Origin: CAZKFG01 sp964551985
Lineage (GTDB): Bacteria; Bacillota; Negativicutes; Acidaminococcales; JAISLQ01
Assembly: GCA_964551985.1 (NCBI GenBank)
Contig: CAZKFG010000073.1
Coordinates: forward strand, 1-8,193
Direction: 5' to 3'
Length of the DNA stretch: 8,193 nt
Shown piece by piece: positions 1-6,060 of this stretch (positions within the stretch are counted from its first letter, which is position 1; each line of letters starts with the position of its first letter). Made by a program: the position numbers and the translations under genes. A model generated the notes under the pieces. It made no database searches. It was given only the letters and a program-made list of their open reading frames with translations, and was not told the DNA's origin.

Positions 1-2
1 AC

Positions 3-56
3 GGCGATAAAATAAAACGAAACTTGCTGTTTGGTTATGTAAGGTTTTATTTTTAG
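3..56 (+). CDS. possible 3' end of a truncated plus-strand gene
   Basis: An open plus-strand frame enters from the left edge and runs 17 codons to a TAG stop, with C-terminal residues FGYVRFYF. The only support for a real gene is this open frame plus a strong hairpin with a downstream T-run on the plus strand shortly after the stop, which would be needed only if something on the plus strand ends here. The other two plus frames stop within the first 15 bases, and the minus strand has no convincing ORF. The tail alternates hydrophobic and other residues and ends in Phe, as the last strand of an outer-membrane beta-barrel does, but 17 residues are too few to name a family. Confidence 0.3.
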   Translation, partial: GDKIKRNLLFGYVRFYF

Positions 57-78
57 TTGACTGTAGAATACATTTAAA

Positions 79-122
79 AACCTCCGATTGTAGAACGACT
101 ACAATCGGAGGTTAAGTTTTTT
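79..122. terminator. bidirectional intrinsic terminator after speE
   Basis: A perfect 15-bp inverted repeat (79-93 paired with 99-113, core CCTCCGATTGTAG) encloses a 5-nt loop. On the minus strand the stem is followed by a T-run (A-run at 76-80 on plus), which ends the speDE transcript. On the plus strand a T-run begins at 117, so it can also stop transcription arriving from the left edge. Confidence 0.9.
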
Positions 123-136
123 TATTTAGCTTATAT

Positions 137-979
137 TTATTTTAACATTTCCAAAACGTAATTAGGCAGAGCAAAAGCGCCAAAATGAATGTTACTATTA
201 TAGTATTTGGTTTTAAGCCCTAGCTGCTGCCATTTTTTAGCATCGCAATCTTTGAGTGGATGCAGTTTTTTGCTAGCAAAGCCAAACAGCCAGTGCCCTG
301 AGGCGTATGTCGGTATGTGCGCTTGATAGACAAGTGCTAAGGGAAAGACTTCTTTTATTTTGCTGTAAGCTCTTTTTAGCTCTGTGCTGTTTTGTTCGTA
401 ATAGGGGCTTTCATTTTGGTTTACCAAAATACCATCGTCAGCTAAAATTCTGTAGCAATTGCGATAAAATTCACGCGTGAACAGTCCTTCACCAGGTCCT
501 ATCGGGTCTGTGGAATCGACAATAATCAAATCGTAAACATCGCTAGAGTTTTTGACAAATTCTAGTCCATCGGCAAAAACAAGGTTTACTCTTTTGTCAG
601 TTAGGCAATCTGCGGTAACTGGGAAATATTCTTGGCATACTCTAACTACTCGCTCGTCTATTTCCACCATGTCAATGCTCAAAATGCTTTTATAACGTAA
701 AAGCTCTCTTGCGCTGCCGCCGTCTCCGCCACCTATTATAAGTACTTTTGCAATGTCAGGCTTTGTTGCCATCGCCGGGTGGACAATCATATCGTGGTAA
801 ATAAATTCATCTTTTTCTGTTATCATTATATAGCCGTCAAGCGAAAAAAACCGTCCGTAATCGCTTGTTTTGAAGACATCTAACTGCTGAAACGGTGTTT
901 TTTCTGTATGTAAATGTTGGTCTATTTTTAGACTAAAGCGAGTGCCCGCACTCCACTTTTCTGTGTACCAAAGGCTCAT
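137..979 (-). CDS. speE: spermidine synthase (polyamine aminopropyltransferase)
   Basis: Cytosolic enzyme that transfers an aminopropyl group from decarboxylated S-adenosylmethionine to putrescine, giving spermidine and methylthioadenosine. At 280 aa it has the usual bacterial SpeE length. An N-terminal beta-domain (about residues 1-60) precedes a Rossmann-like methyltransferase fold. The dcSAM-binding glycine loop GGGDGG is at 83-88, the acidic EID that binds the cofactor is at 106-108, and the catalytic/substrate loop DSTDPIGP is at 155-162, with Asp155 as the expected catalytic base and Asp158 a polyamine contact. QNESP at 188-192 is another family signature. The ATG is preceded by AAGGAGG (987-993) at 7-nt spacing. 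It shares one base with the speD stop (TAATG), so translational coupling with speD is likely. The gene is second in a speD-speE operon and is followed by a strong terminator. Confidence 0.97.
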   Translation of the reverse strand: MSLWYTEKWSAGTRFSLKIDQHLHTEKTPFQQLDVFKTSDYGRFFSLDGYIMITEKDEFIYHDMIVHPAMATKPDIAKVLIIGGGDGGSARELLRYKSILSIDMVEIDERVVRVCQEYFPVTADCLTDKRVNLVFADGLEFVKNSSDVYDLIIVDSTDPIGPGEGLFTREFYRNCYRILADDGILVNQNESPYYEQNSTELKRAYSKIKEVFPLALVYQAHIPTYASGHWLFGFASKKLHPLKDCDAKKWQQLGLKTKYYNSNIHFGAFALPNYVLEMLK

Positions 980-1404
980 TAAATGGCCTCCTTAGCTGGC
1001 ATAGGTTTGTAGGTTATTTCACCTAAATTTTTAGGAGAAAATTTTCGTATCTTATCTGTCATACCGCGAGCGATTTCCATAGATTCGCTATACTGCGAGC
1101 CGAAAACGTCTTCTAAATAATCAAACCCTTTCCAAGGTTGCAAATCACCACAAGTAAATAAATCGACAGCTGCATAGCCGTATTCCGGCCAAGTATGGAT
1201 AGTCAAGTGTGATTCTGAGATAATAACAGCACCACTTACACCCCAAGGACTAAAATGATGAAAAAAGCTCTCTACAATCGTCGCTTGAGATAAAATAGCG
1301 GCTTGACGCATATACTGTTCGATTAGTTTTGGTTTTTTCAAAACCTCACTATCACAGTTGTAATACTCTACAATTATGTGGCGACCTAAAGTATCTAATT
1401 TCAT
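979..1404 (-). CDS. speD: S-adenosylmethionine decarboxylase proenzyme (SpeH/class 1B type)
   Basis: Pyruvoyl-dependent enzyme that makes decarboxylated SAM, the aminopropyl donor for SpeE. The proenzyme cleaves itself between Glu and Ser in ISESHLTIHTWPEYGY, and the Ser becomes the pyruvoyl group. From the start chosen here these are Glu64 and Ser65, with His70 and Cys85 as the expected processing and catalytic residues; their spacing matches the short Thermotoga/Bacillus-type enzymes. The length (141 aa) is somewhat longer than the family's roughly 125-130 aa. A longer frame begins at an ATG at 1422 (147 aa), but that start lacks a ribosome-binding site. The ATG at 1404 has AAAGGAAG 7 nt upstream, and its N-terminus (MKLDTLGRH) lines up with the family's usual MKxLGRH. 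First gene of the speD-speE operon. Confidence 0.95.
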   Translation of the reverse strand: MKLDTLGRHIIVEYYNCDSEVLKKPKLIEQYMRQAAILSQATIVESFFHHFSPWGVSGAVIISESHLTIHTWPEYGYAAVDLFTCGDLQPWKGFDYLEDVFGSQYSESMEIARGMTDKIRKFSPKNLGEITYKPMPAKEAI

Positions 1405-1627
1405 CTTTTTTCTTCCTTTCATTTAAAGTTTATTAATATTAAACATAAAATTATCTTTTATCATGATTTTACTTAGTCGGTAAACCTTAAGTTTGTTTAT
1501 TTGTTTAGTAAAACAAAACAATAATAGTTTTAAAAAAATTTCCAAAAGCATTGTAAAACAAAGCATTTTTTAAAAAATCTTATTATTTTAAGCTAAAAAA
1601 ACACTATAACTAAACTTAAACTGGACA
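1405..1627 (-). other. long AT-rich 5' leader of speD
   Basis: If the promoter at 1634-1662 is used, speD carries an untranslated leader of about 220 nt. It contains no convincing ORF and no stable GC-containing hairpin. An 8-bp complementarity (TTAAGTTT near its start with AAACTTAA about 130 nt later) could pair, but AT-only matches of this size are expected by chance. A weaker second promoter (TTTACA, 17 bp, TTTAAA; 1529-1557) lies inside it and would give a shorter leader. Apart from this leader, the gene-free stretch 1423-1783 holds only the upstream palindrome and the MFS terminator. Confidence 0.35.
1412..1419 (-). promoter_or_regulatory. speD ribosome-binding site (decides start)
   Basis: AAAGGAAG on the minus strand, 7 nt before the ATG at 1404. 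The alternative ATG at 1422 lies just upstream of this site and has only AT-rich sequence before it, so the site argues for the shorter protein. Confidence 0.7.
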
Positions 1628-1633
1628 AGAAAA

Positions 1634-1662
1634 ATAATACTATTAATTTTTATAAAAGTCAA
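1634..1662 (-). promoter_or_regulatory. candidate sigma-70/sigma-A promoter of speDE
   Basis: On the minus strand, TTGACT (1662-1657) and TATTAT (1639-1634) are separated by exactly 17 bp; each differs from consensus at one base. Transcription would start near 1627 and run toward speD. A very AT-rich A/T-tract palindrome sits directly upstream, where an UP element would be. Confidence 0.6.
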
Positions 1663-1663
1663 C

Positions 1664-1681
1664 TATTTTTTGCAAAAAATA
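1664..1681. repeat. 18-bp perfect palindrome upstream of the speD promoter
   Basis: TATTTTTTGCAAAAAATA is a perfect palindrome whose edge is one base from the -35 hexamer. The T-tract, two bases, A-tract pattern resembles the proximal part of an UP element (TTTTnnAAAA). It could also be a regulator site or simply a bent AT tract. Confidence 0.5.
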
Positions 1682-1726
1682 ATATTTTATAGTTACCTTT
1701 TACAATAATGTTGCCTATGCACTCAT

Positions 1727-1760
1727 AAAAAATCAAGGCTTAACTCAGCCTTGATTTTTT
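1727..1760. terminator. bidirectional intrinsic terminator after the MFS gene
   Basis: A perfect 14-bp inverted repeat (1727-1740 with 1747-1760, core ATCAAGGCT/AGCCTTGAT) has a 6-nt loop and A/T runs forming both stem bases. It lies 24 bp beyond the stop of the minus-strand transporter and so ends that transcript, separating it from speDE. Confidence 0.88.
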
Positions 1761-1783
1761 GTGTAATATATTAGTTGTGTTTT

Positions 1784-2974
1784 TTAGTTATGTTTTAAGG
1801 TTATTTTGCCTGGCAATTTTAATGATAACAAAATACCCAAAAGTGGCAAGGCTCCCAAAATTAAAAATACTGTTGACAGGTTAAAATTATCAGCAACCAT
1901 GCCTAGTAAAGTTGTTCCGACTCCGCCTAAACCTAAGCTAAAGCCAACTGTAAGTCCAGATGCCATGCCAATATTCCCTGGCATCATTTCTTGGGCTAAT
2001 ACGAGCGTTGTAGCAAACGAAGCAACTAGCGCAAAGCCTGATAGAAAAATTATTACTGCGGCAAGCAAACCACTGGTATAAGGAATAGCAAAAACTAGCG
2101 GTAGGCTAACTAGCATTGAGCTTACTATAACAGTTTTCCTGCCAAAATGGTCGCTTAAACTTGCGCCGACAAAAGTACCGACTGCCCCGCCAAACAAGAA
2201 TAAAAACACTAGATAACTAGCATAAATAGCTTCTTGGTTTAAGTAATTTATGTAATAAAGCGGAATGTATGTCTGTAATGCCGAGTGAATTGTTGAGCGG
2301 ACAAATATAAATGCCAATAAAATAAATAGCATAAACCAAGGTATGGATGTCTTTTCTGCTATTTGCTCAGCTTTATTGGTAGCTTTTTTGTCATTAGCTC
2401 TCTGGTCTATTTTATGCAAATTAAACCAAATTAATACTGCTACAATAATGCCCGGCAAACAAAAATAGATGGTTCCTTCCAAGCCATTAGCTAAACCTTT
2501 GAGTAAAAAAACCATAAACAATGAGCCTAATGCAAATCCTAAGTTGCCACCAACTGAAAACAGCCCCATACTCTTGCCACGAGAGCTAGAGTCACTTACA
2601 GAATTTATCGCGACAGCACCTTGTGGGTGAAAGCTAGCACTGCCAAAGCCTGCTATCACGACTACCGCTAGTAGCCAATAATATGAAGGTGCAATGCCTG
2701 TTAGCGACATGCCTATCGCAGCAATAAAGATGCTTATAGGCAAAACTGCTTTTACGTATATTTTGTCAATAAAATAACCAAATAGTGGTTGAATTATTGA
2801 AGATGTAAAATTTTGTACCAAAACAACAATACCAACTTGTGTGTAGGTTAAAAGAAACTTTTCTTTGACAAATGGTAACAAAACAGGGAGCGCTCCTTGT
2901 CCTAAATCTACCGCCAAATGCCCGAGAGTTATAAGTATTATCGGTAATGTTAAGAAACTTTTTTTACCTGACAT
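1784..2974 (-). CDS. MFS transporter, fosmidomycin-resistance (Fsr) type
   Basis: Inner-membrane major facilitator of 396 aa with about 12 hydrophobic segments and a charged central loop (about residues 188-212) dividing two six-helix halves. Family marks include an N-terminal GHLAVDLGQGALP (18-30), a motif-A-like GYFIDK (66-71), GSASFHPQGA (111-120) with the FHP typical of Fsr-like proteins, VGGNLGFALG (141-150), and a second motif A, GASLSDHFGRK (270-280), in the C-terminal half. Members are proton-driven exporters; E. coli Fsr gives fosmidomycin resistance. The physiological substrate here cannot be read from sequence. The ATG has GAGG (2981-2984) 6 nt upstream. It appears to be transcribed alone, with terminators on both sides. 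Family assignment is firm, drug specificity is not. Confidence 0.9.
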   Translation of the reverse strand: MSGKKSFLTLPIILITLGHLAVDLGQGALPVLLPFVKEKFLLTYTQVGIVVLVQNFTSSIIQPLFGYFIDKIYVKAVLPISIFIAAIGMSLTGIAPSYYWLLAVVVIAGFGSASFHPQGAVAINSVSDSSSRGKSMGLFSVGGNLGFALGSLFMVFLLKGLANGLEGTIYFCLPGIIVAVLIWFNLHKIDQRANDKKATNKAEQIAEKTSIPWFMLFILLAFIFVRSTIHSALQTYIPLYYINYLNQEAIYASYLVFLFLFGGAVGTFVGASLSDHFGRKTVIVSSMLVSLPLVFAIPYTSGLLAAVIIFLSGFALVASFATTLVLAQEMMPGNIGMASGLTVGFSLGLGGVGTTLLGMVADNFNLSTVFLILGALPLLGILLSLKLPGKITLKHN

Positions 2975-3003
2975 ATTGCACCTCTAAATTTGTTTGTTTA
3001 TTT

Positions 3004-3033
3004 AATCTAAGCATAAATATTAATATTAGTCAA
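3004..3033 (-). promoter_or_regulatory. possible promoter of the MFS gene
   Basis: A near-consensus -35, TTGACT (3033-3028), has only weak -10 candidates at the right distance: TTAGAT at 17 bp or TAGATT at 18 bp. The same GTTGACT occurs in the speD promoter. The 76-bp gap between the neighbouring terminator and the gene leaves little room for another promoter. Confidence 0.35.
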
Positions 3034-3051
3034 CAAAATAGTATTCAAATA

Positions 3052-3079
3052 AAAAGCAACTACTTTGGTAGTTACTTTT
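3052..3079. terminator. intrinsic terminator after the diguanylate cyclase
   Basis: A hairpin of 12 positions with one mismatch (3052-3063 with 3068-3079, core CAACTAC/GTAGTT) and a 4-nt loop. On the minus strand the stem runs into a T-rich tail (TTTTTATTTG), about 40 bp past the stop of the minus-strand gene. The stem's other foot is also T-rich on plus, so it may work in both directions. Confidence 0.75.
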
Positions 3080-3118
3080 CATTTATGATTTATATTGCGC
3101 TTTTCGCTTATTTTTTAC

Positions 3119-4048
3119 TTAGATTTTTTTACTTTTAATATTTTTTCTACACATTTCATTAAACCATGTTATTTTATTTCTGCCGCTATTTTTAGATACA
3201 TAAAGCATTTCATCGGCTTTTTTAATAAAATCCTCTAATCTGTCTTCTTTTTTAGGTATTGTAGTAACTCCGCCCATACTAACAGTTACCATATCCGAAA
3301 CTTTTGAATATTGATGTTTTATTTTAGATTTGGCGATAAAATCAGCTATTCTCTGAGCTATTTTCATACCGCCTAATTCATTAGCATTTGGTAAAATGAT
3401 AAAAAACTCTTCGCCGCCATAACGCGCAACATAGTCTGTAGGTCTAGATGGTGCGCTTTTTATCGCTTGTGCTACCTGCTTTAAAACATTATCGCCATTT
3501 AAATGACCATAATTATCATTATATAGTTTAAAAAAATCTATATCACAAACAATTAGTGATATTGGCTGTTTATGACGTTTAGCATTTTTCCATTGGACTT
3601 CTAAAAATTCATCTAGTCCACGCCTATTATGAACACCGGTCAAACCATCTATTGTAACTAGCCGCTCTATAGTTTGGCGATAGCTATAAAGCTGTATATG
3701 AGTCTTTACTCTAGCTTTTACAATAGCTGCCTTAAATGGTTTTGTGATGTAATCAACAGCACCCAAAGAAAGACCTGTTTCTTCACTTTGTTCAGTATTT
3801 AGACCTGTAATAAAGATAACTGGTATTTCTTTTGTTTTTTCATTTTGCTTTAGATGCTTTATAACTTCAAAGCCACTTATACCTGGCAAAATCACATCAA
3901 GTAAAATAAGCTTAGGTTCGCAATCATTTAAAACATCAAAAACAGCTTCACCGCTACTAGCAGTAAAAACTTTATAATCACTAGATAATAAATCTGTGAG
4001 TACTTTTAAGTTAAGTGGACTATCATCTACAATTAAAATTTCTTCCAC
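3119..4048 (-). CDS. response regulator with GGDEF domain (diguanylate cyclase)
   Basis: A 309-aa PleD/WspR-like protein expected to make cyclic di-GMP from two GTP when phosphorylated. The N-terminal receiver domain (about 3-118) has acidic residues Asp8 and Asp9, phosphoacceptor Asp51 (LLDVILPG), Thr81 and Lys103, all expected for an active receiver. A short helical linker (118-133) leads to the GGDEF domain (about 134-295), which has DGLTGVHNRRG, DIDFFK with metal-binding Asp169, and an active-site GGEEF at 211-215. The inhibitory RxxD site (Arg202-Asp205) lies exactly five residues before GGEEF, so product feedback inhibition should be intact. No membrane segment is visible, so it is cytosolic. 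It starts with GTG, supported by AGAGG 7 nt upstream. No histidine kinase is in the window, so its phosphodonor is unknown. Confidence 0.95.
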   Translation of the reverse strand: MEEILIVDDSPLNLKVLTDLLSSDYKVFTASSGEAVFDVLNDCEPKLILLDVILPGISGFEVIKHLKQNEKTKEIPVIFITGLNTEQSEETGLSLGAVDYITKPFKAAIVKARVKTHIQLYSYRQTIERLVTIDGLTGVHNRRGLDEFLEVQWKNAKRHKQPISLIVCDIDFFKLYNDNYGHLNGDNVLKQVAQAIKSAPSRPTDYVARYGGEEFFIILPNANELGGMKIAQRIADFIAKSKIKHQYSKVSDMVTVSMGGVTTIPKKEDRLEDFIKKADEMLYVSKNSGRNKITWFNEMCRKNIKSKKI

Positions 4049-4055
4049 CCAAAAA

Positions 4056-4060
4056 CCTCT
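4056..4060 (-). promoter_or_regulatory. ribosome-binding site supporting the GTG start
   Basis: AGAGG on the minus strand ends 7 nt before GTG (4048-4046). The encoded MEEILIVDDS places the receiver domain's first strand right at the N-terminus, as usual, so no upstream extension is needed. Confidence 0.7.
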
Positions 4061-4107
4061 TTCTAAAAATAAATTAAAGTTGATATAAACTGTTTTTTAA
4101 TATCCAT

Positions 4108-4136
4108 ATTATACTATAACTTATAGTAAATATCAC
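4108..4136 (-). promoter_or_regulatory. candidate promoter of the diguanylate cyclase gene
   Basis: On the minus strand a perfect -10 TATAAT (4113-4108) lies 17 bp from a weak -35 GTGATA (4136-4131, 4 of 6). Transcription would start near 4101 and leave a leader of about 50 nt. The spacer is almost filled by the palindrome at 4112-4128, so a repressor could act here. Confidence 0.5.
4112..4128. promoter_or_regulatory. palindromic operator candidate, TACTATAA-C-TTATAGTA
   Basis: A perfect inverted repeat with 8-bp arms around one base. It sits between the -10 and -35 of the minus-strand promoter and touches the -10. Another CTATAA copy occurs at 4137-4142, inside a smaller palindrome (CTATA-A-TATAG, 4137-4147). 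The single-base centre and AT-rich arms resemble the 7-1-7 layout of Fur/PerR-family boxes, though the bases do not match those consensus sequences. The regulator is unknown. Confidence 0.4.
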
Positions 4137-4193
4137 CTATAATATAGTATTTTTATAATTATATTTATCAATATTTTTATAAAATAAAAAACT

Positions 4194-4222
4194 TTGTCAA
4201 AATACTTAATATATGCTACTAT
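4194..4222 (+). promoter_or_regulatory. candidate promoter of the nitroreductase gene
   Basis: TTGTCA (4194-4199, 5 of 6) and TACTAT (4217-4222) are separated by 17 bp, with TG at 4214-4215 giving an extended -10 (TGCTACTAT). Transcription would start near 4229, about 30 nt before the ATG. Confidence 0.65.
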
Positions 4223-4243
4223 TTAACTACAAATATAATATAA

Positions 4244-4249
4244 AAGGAG
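4244..4249 (+). promoter_or_regulatory. nitroreductase ribosome-binding site (decides start)
   Basis: AAGGAG lies 9 nt before ATG at 4259. An in-frame TTG at 4250 directly abuts this site and so could not use it, which makes ATG 4259 the start. Confidence 0.8.
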
Positions 4250-4258
4250 TTGCTACAA

Positions 4259-4996
4259 ATGAATAATTTTTTAGAGATCTTACAAAATCATCGCTCTATT
4301 CGCAGGTATAAAAACATACCTGTTGAAAAAAACACTTTAACACAAATAATTAAATCTGCTCAATGCAGCTCTACATCGAGCCACTTTCAAGCTTATACAA
4401 TAATAAATGTTATAGACAGTGACAAAAGACTAGCAATCTCTCAAGCTGCCGGCGGACAAAGATGGATTGTTGAGGCACCAGTATTTTTAGTCTTTTGCGC
4501 AGATTTATATAGGGCAAAAAAACACTGGATAAACAAGCAAGACCGAGTTTTTTCCAACAACGAAATGTTCATTGTAGCAACAGTCGATGCAACTCTTGCT
4601 GCTCAACAAGCATTCATTGCCGCAGAGTCGCTAGGTCTTGGCGGAGTATTTGTCGGCGGTATACGTAACGATTTGCAAAAAATTTGTGATGTTTTACAAC
4701 TACCAGAATTAGTGTATCCGGTATTTGGCGTTTGCCTTGGTTATCCTGACGATAATCCAGAACTAAAACCTCGCCTGCCAATGGACATTATTTTCAAAAC
4801 AGATAGTTATAATGATGAGTCTGATAACAAACTTATAGCTCAATACAATAAAGAAGTTGAACAGTATTATATCAAACGCACAGGCGGCGAACAAAAAGAA
4901 TCTTGGAGTGAACGTTGTTCAAGACTAATGATGGAAAAAACTCGTGACGGACTAGGACAAGTCATACAAAAACAAGGTTTTAATAAAAGTTTATAA
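4259..4996 (+). CDS. nfsA: NfsA/NfrA-type NAD(P)H-dependent flavin nitroreductase
   Basis: Cytosolic FMN enzyme, normally a homodimer, that reduces nitroaromatics, quinones or flavins by two-electron transfer from NAD(P)H. At 245 aa it is close to E. coli NfsA. Family marks: HRSIRRY (11-17), which binds the FMN phosphate; the Ser/Thr-rich SSTSSHFQ (37-44); GGQRW (65-69); FCAD (79-82); AAESLGLGGVFVGGIRN (121-137), which contacts the flavin; FGVCLGYP (156-163); and KPRLP (170-174), which marks the NfsA/NfrA branch rather than the NfsB branch. The C-terminal helical part (about 190-245, with QYYIKR and WSERCSR) is also NfsA-like. It is transcribed alone, divergently from the diguanylate cyclase gene, and ends at a terminator shared with rfbB. 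NfsA and NfrA cannot be told apart by eye, and the preferred substrate is not readable. Confidence 0.93.
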   Translation: MNNFLEILQNHRSIRRYKNIPVEKNTLTQIIKSAQCSSTSSHFQAYTIINVIDSDKRLAISQAAGGQRWIVEAPVFLVFCADLYRAKKHWINKQDRVFSNNEMFIVATVDATLAAQQAFIAAESLGLGGVFVGGIRNDLQKICDVLQLPELVYPVFGVCLGYPDDNPELKPRLPMDIIFKTDSYNDESDNKLIAQYNKEVEQYYIKRTGGEQKESWSERCSRLMMEKTRDGLGQVIQKQGFNKSL

Positions 4997-5000
4997 TCCG

Positions 5001-5029
5001 AGAAAAACCCTGCTAAGCAGGGTTTTTCT
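5001..5029. terminator. bidirectional terminator between converging nitroreductase and rfbB
   Basis: A perfect inverted repeat AGAAAAACCCTGC/GCAGGGTTTTTCT (5001-5013 with 5017-5029) with a 3-nt loop. A-run and T-run arms let it end transcription in both directions. The right arm overlaps the rfbB stop codon (TAG at 5030-5028), so the two converging genes share a very compact end. Confidence 0.9.
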
Positions 5030-6047
5030 ATTTATTAGCATACATTTTTTCATAATAGTTTTTATATTCACCACTCATAATATCTTCCCACCAATTGCGG
5101 TTGTCAAGATACCACTTAACGGTAAGCTTGATACCATCGTCAAAACTAGTCTCTGGCAACCAACCTAAATGTGTATTTATTTTTGTTGGGTCAATGGCAT
5201 AGCGCAAATCGTGTCCTTGCCTATCTGTTACATAATTTATCAAATCTTCTGATTTACCAAGCTCGTTTATTATTGTTTTTACAACCTCTAAATTAGTGCG
5301 TTCGTTATGTCCACCAATATTATAAACTTCGCCTACCTGACCATTGTGAATAATCAAATCAATTGCCGAGCAGTGATCTTTTACATACAGCCAATCACGT
5401 ATATTTTCGCCTTTTCCATACACAGGTAGCGGTTTATCATTTAGTGCATTAGCAATCATTAGCGGAATTAACTTTTCCGGAAAGTGATACGGTCCATAGT
5501 TGTTACTACAACGAGAGATTGTAACAGGCAATTTAAATGTACGGTGATAAGCTTGTACAAGCAGATCAGCTGCCGCTTTGGATGCCGAATAAGGGCTTGA
5601 TGTATGAATTGGAGTACTTTCAGTAAAAAATAAGTCTGGTCTATCTAATGGCAAATCTCCATAAACTTCATCTGTAGATACTTGATGGTACCTTGTAATG
5701 CCATACTTGCGACAAGCATCCATGAGAACTTGGGTTCCTAAAACATTTGTCTTGAGAAAAATGCCAGGATCTTCAATAGACCTATCAACATGACTTTCAG
5801 CAGCAAAATTGACAACTATATCTGGTTTATGTTCTTCAAAAACTGCAAAAACACTATCTCTATCTGCAATATCTACTTTGCAAAAACAAAACTTAGAATT
5901 TTGCAAAGCTTTATCAAGTGTTGCCATATTGCCAGCATAAGTTAAAGCATCTATACACAAAATATCATAATCAGGATAATTATCTAACATATGATAAACA
6001 AAATTCGCACCAATAAAACCTGCACCACCAGTAACTAGAATTTTCAT
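5028..6047 (-). CDS. rfbB: dTDP-glucose 4,6-dehydratase
   Basis: Converts dTDP-D-glucose to dTDP-4-keto-6-deoxy-D-glucose, the branch point to dTDP-rhamnose and other deoxysugars of surface glycans. It is a 339-aa extended short-chain dehydrogenase with a cytosolic Rossmann fold. NAD-binding GGAGFIG is at 7-13, with Gly7/Gly10/Gly13 as the GxxGxxG. Other marks are AAESHVDRS (82-90), the catalytic TDE (125-127) in STDEVYG, the active-site YSASK with Tyr153 and Lys157, SNNYGPYHFPEKLIPL (181-196) and RDWLYVKDH (217-225), all diagnostic of RmlB/RfbB. The ATG has GAGGAG (6055-6060) 7 nt upstream, placed directly after the ABC transporter stop (13-nt gap), so the two are cotranscribed. The rest of the rhamnose pathway (RmlA, C, D) is not in the window, so the final sugar is unknown. 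Confidence 0.96.
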   Translation of the reverse strand: MKILVTGGAGFIGANFVYHMLDNYPDYDILCIDALTYAGNMATLDKALQNSKFCFCKVDIADRDSVFAVFEEHKPDIVVNFAAESHVDRSIEDPGIFLKTNVLGTQVLMDACRKYGITRYHQVSTDEVYGDLPLDRPDLFFTESTPIHTSSPYSASKAAADLLVQAYHRTFKLPVTISRCSNNYGPYHFPEKLIPLMIANALNDKPLPVYGKGENIRDWLYVKDHCSAIDLIIHNGQVGEVYNIGGHNERTNLEVVKTIINELGKSEDLINYVTDRQGHDLRYAIDPTKINTHLGWLPETSFDDGIKLTVKWYLDNRNWWEDIMSGEYKNYYEKMYANK

Positions 6048-6060
6048 GTTATATCTCCTC

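Noticed and set aside
1501..1567. Small inverted repeat (TTGTTT/AAACAA) and direct repeat AAAGCATT in the speD leader
   Set aside because: Short, AT-rich and imperfect; such repeats are expected by chance in sequence of this composition.
1806..2081. 91-aa plus-strand open frame
   Set aside because: Lies entirely antisense inside the well-supported MFS gene, has no ribosome-binding site, and its lysine/proline/alanine-rich composition is typical of a shadow frame.
2947..3138. 63-aa plus-strand open frame with hydrophobic C-terminus
   Set aside because: Begins inside the MFS gene, crosses that gene's likely promoter and the terminator at 3052-3079, ends inside the diguanylate cyclase gene, and has no Shine-Dalgarno. 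The Phe/Ile-rich protein reflects AT-rich DNA.
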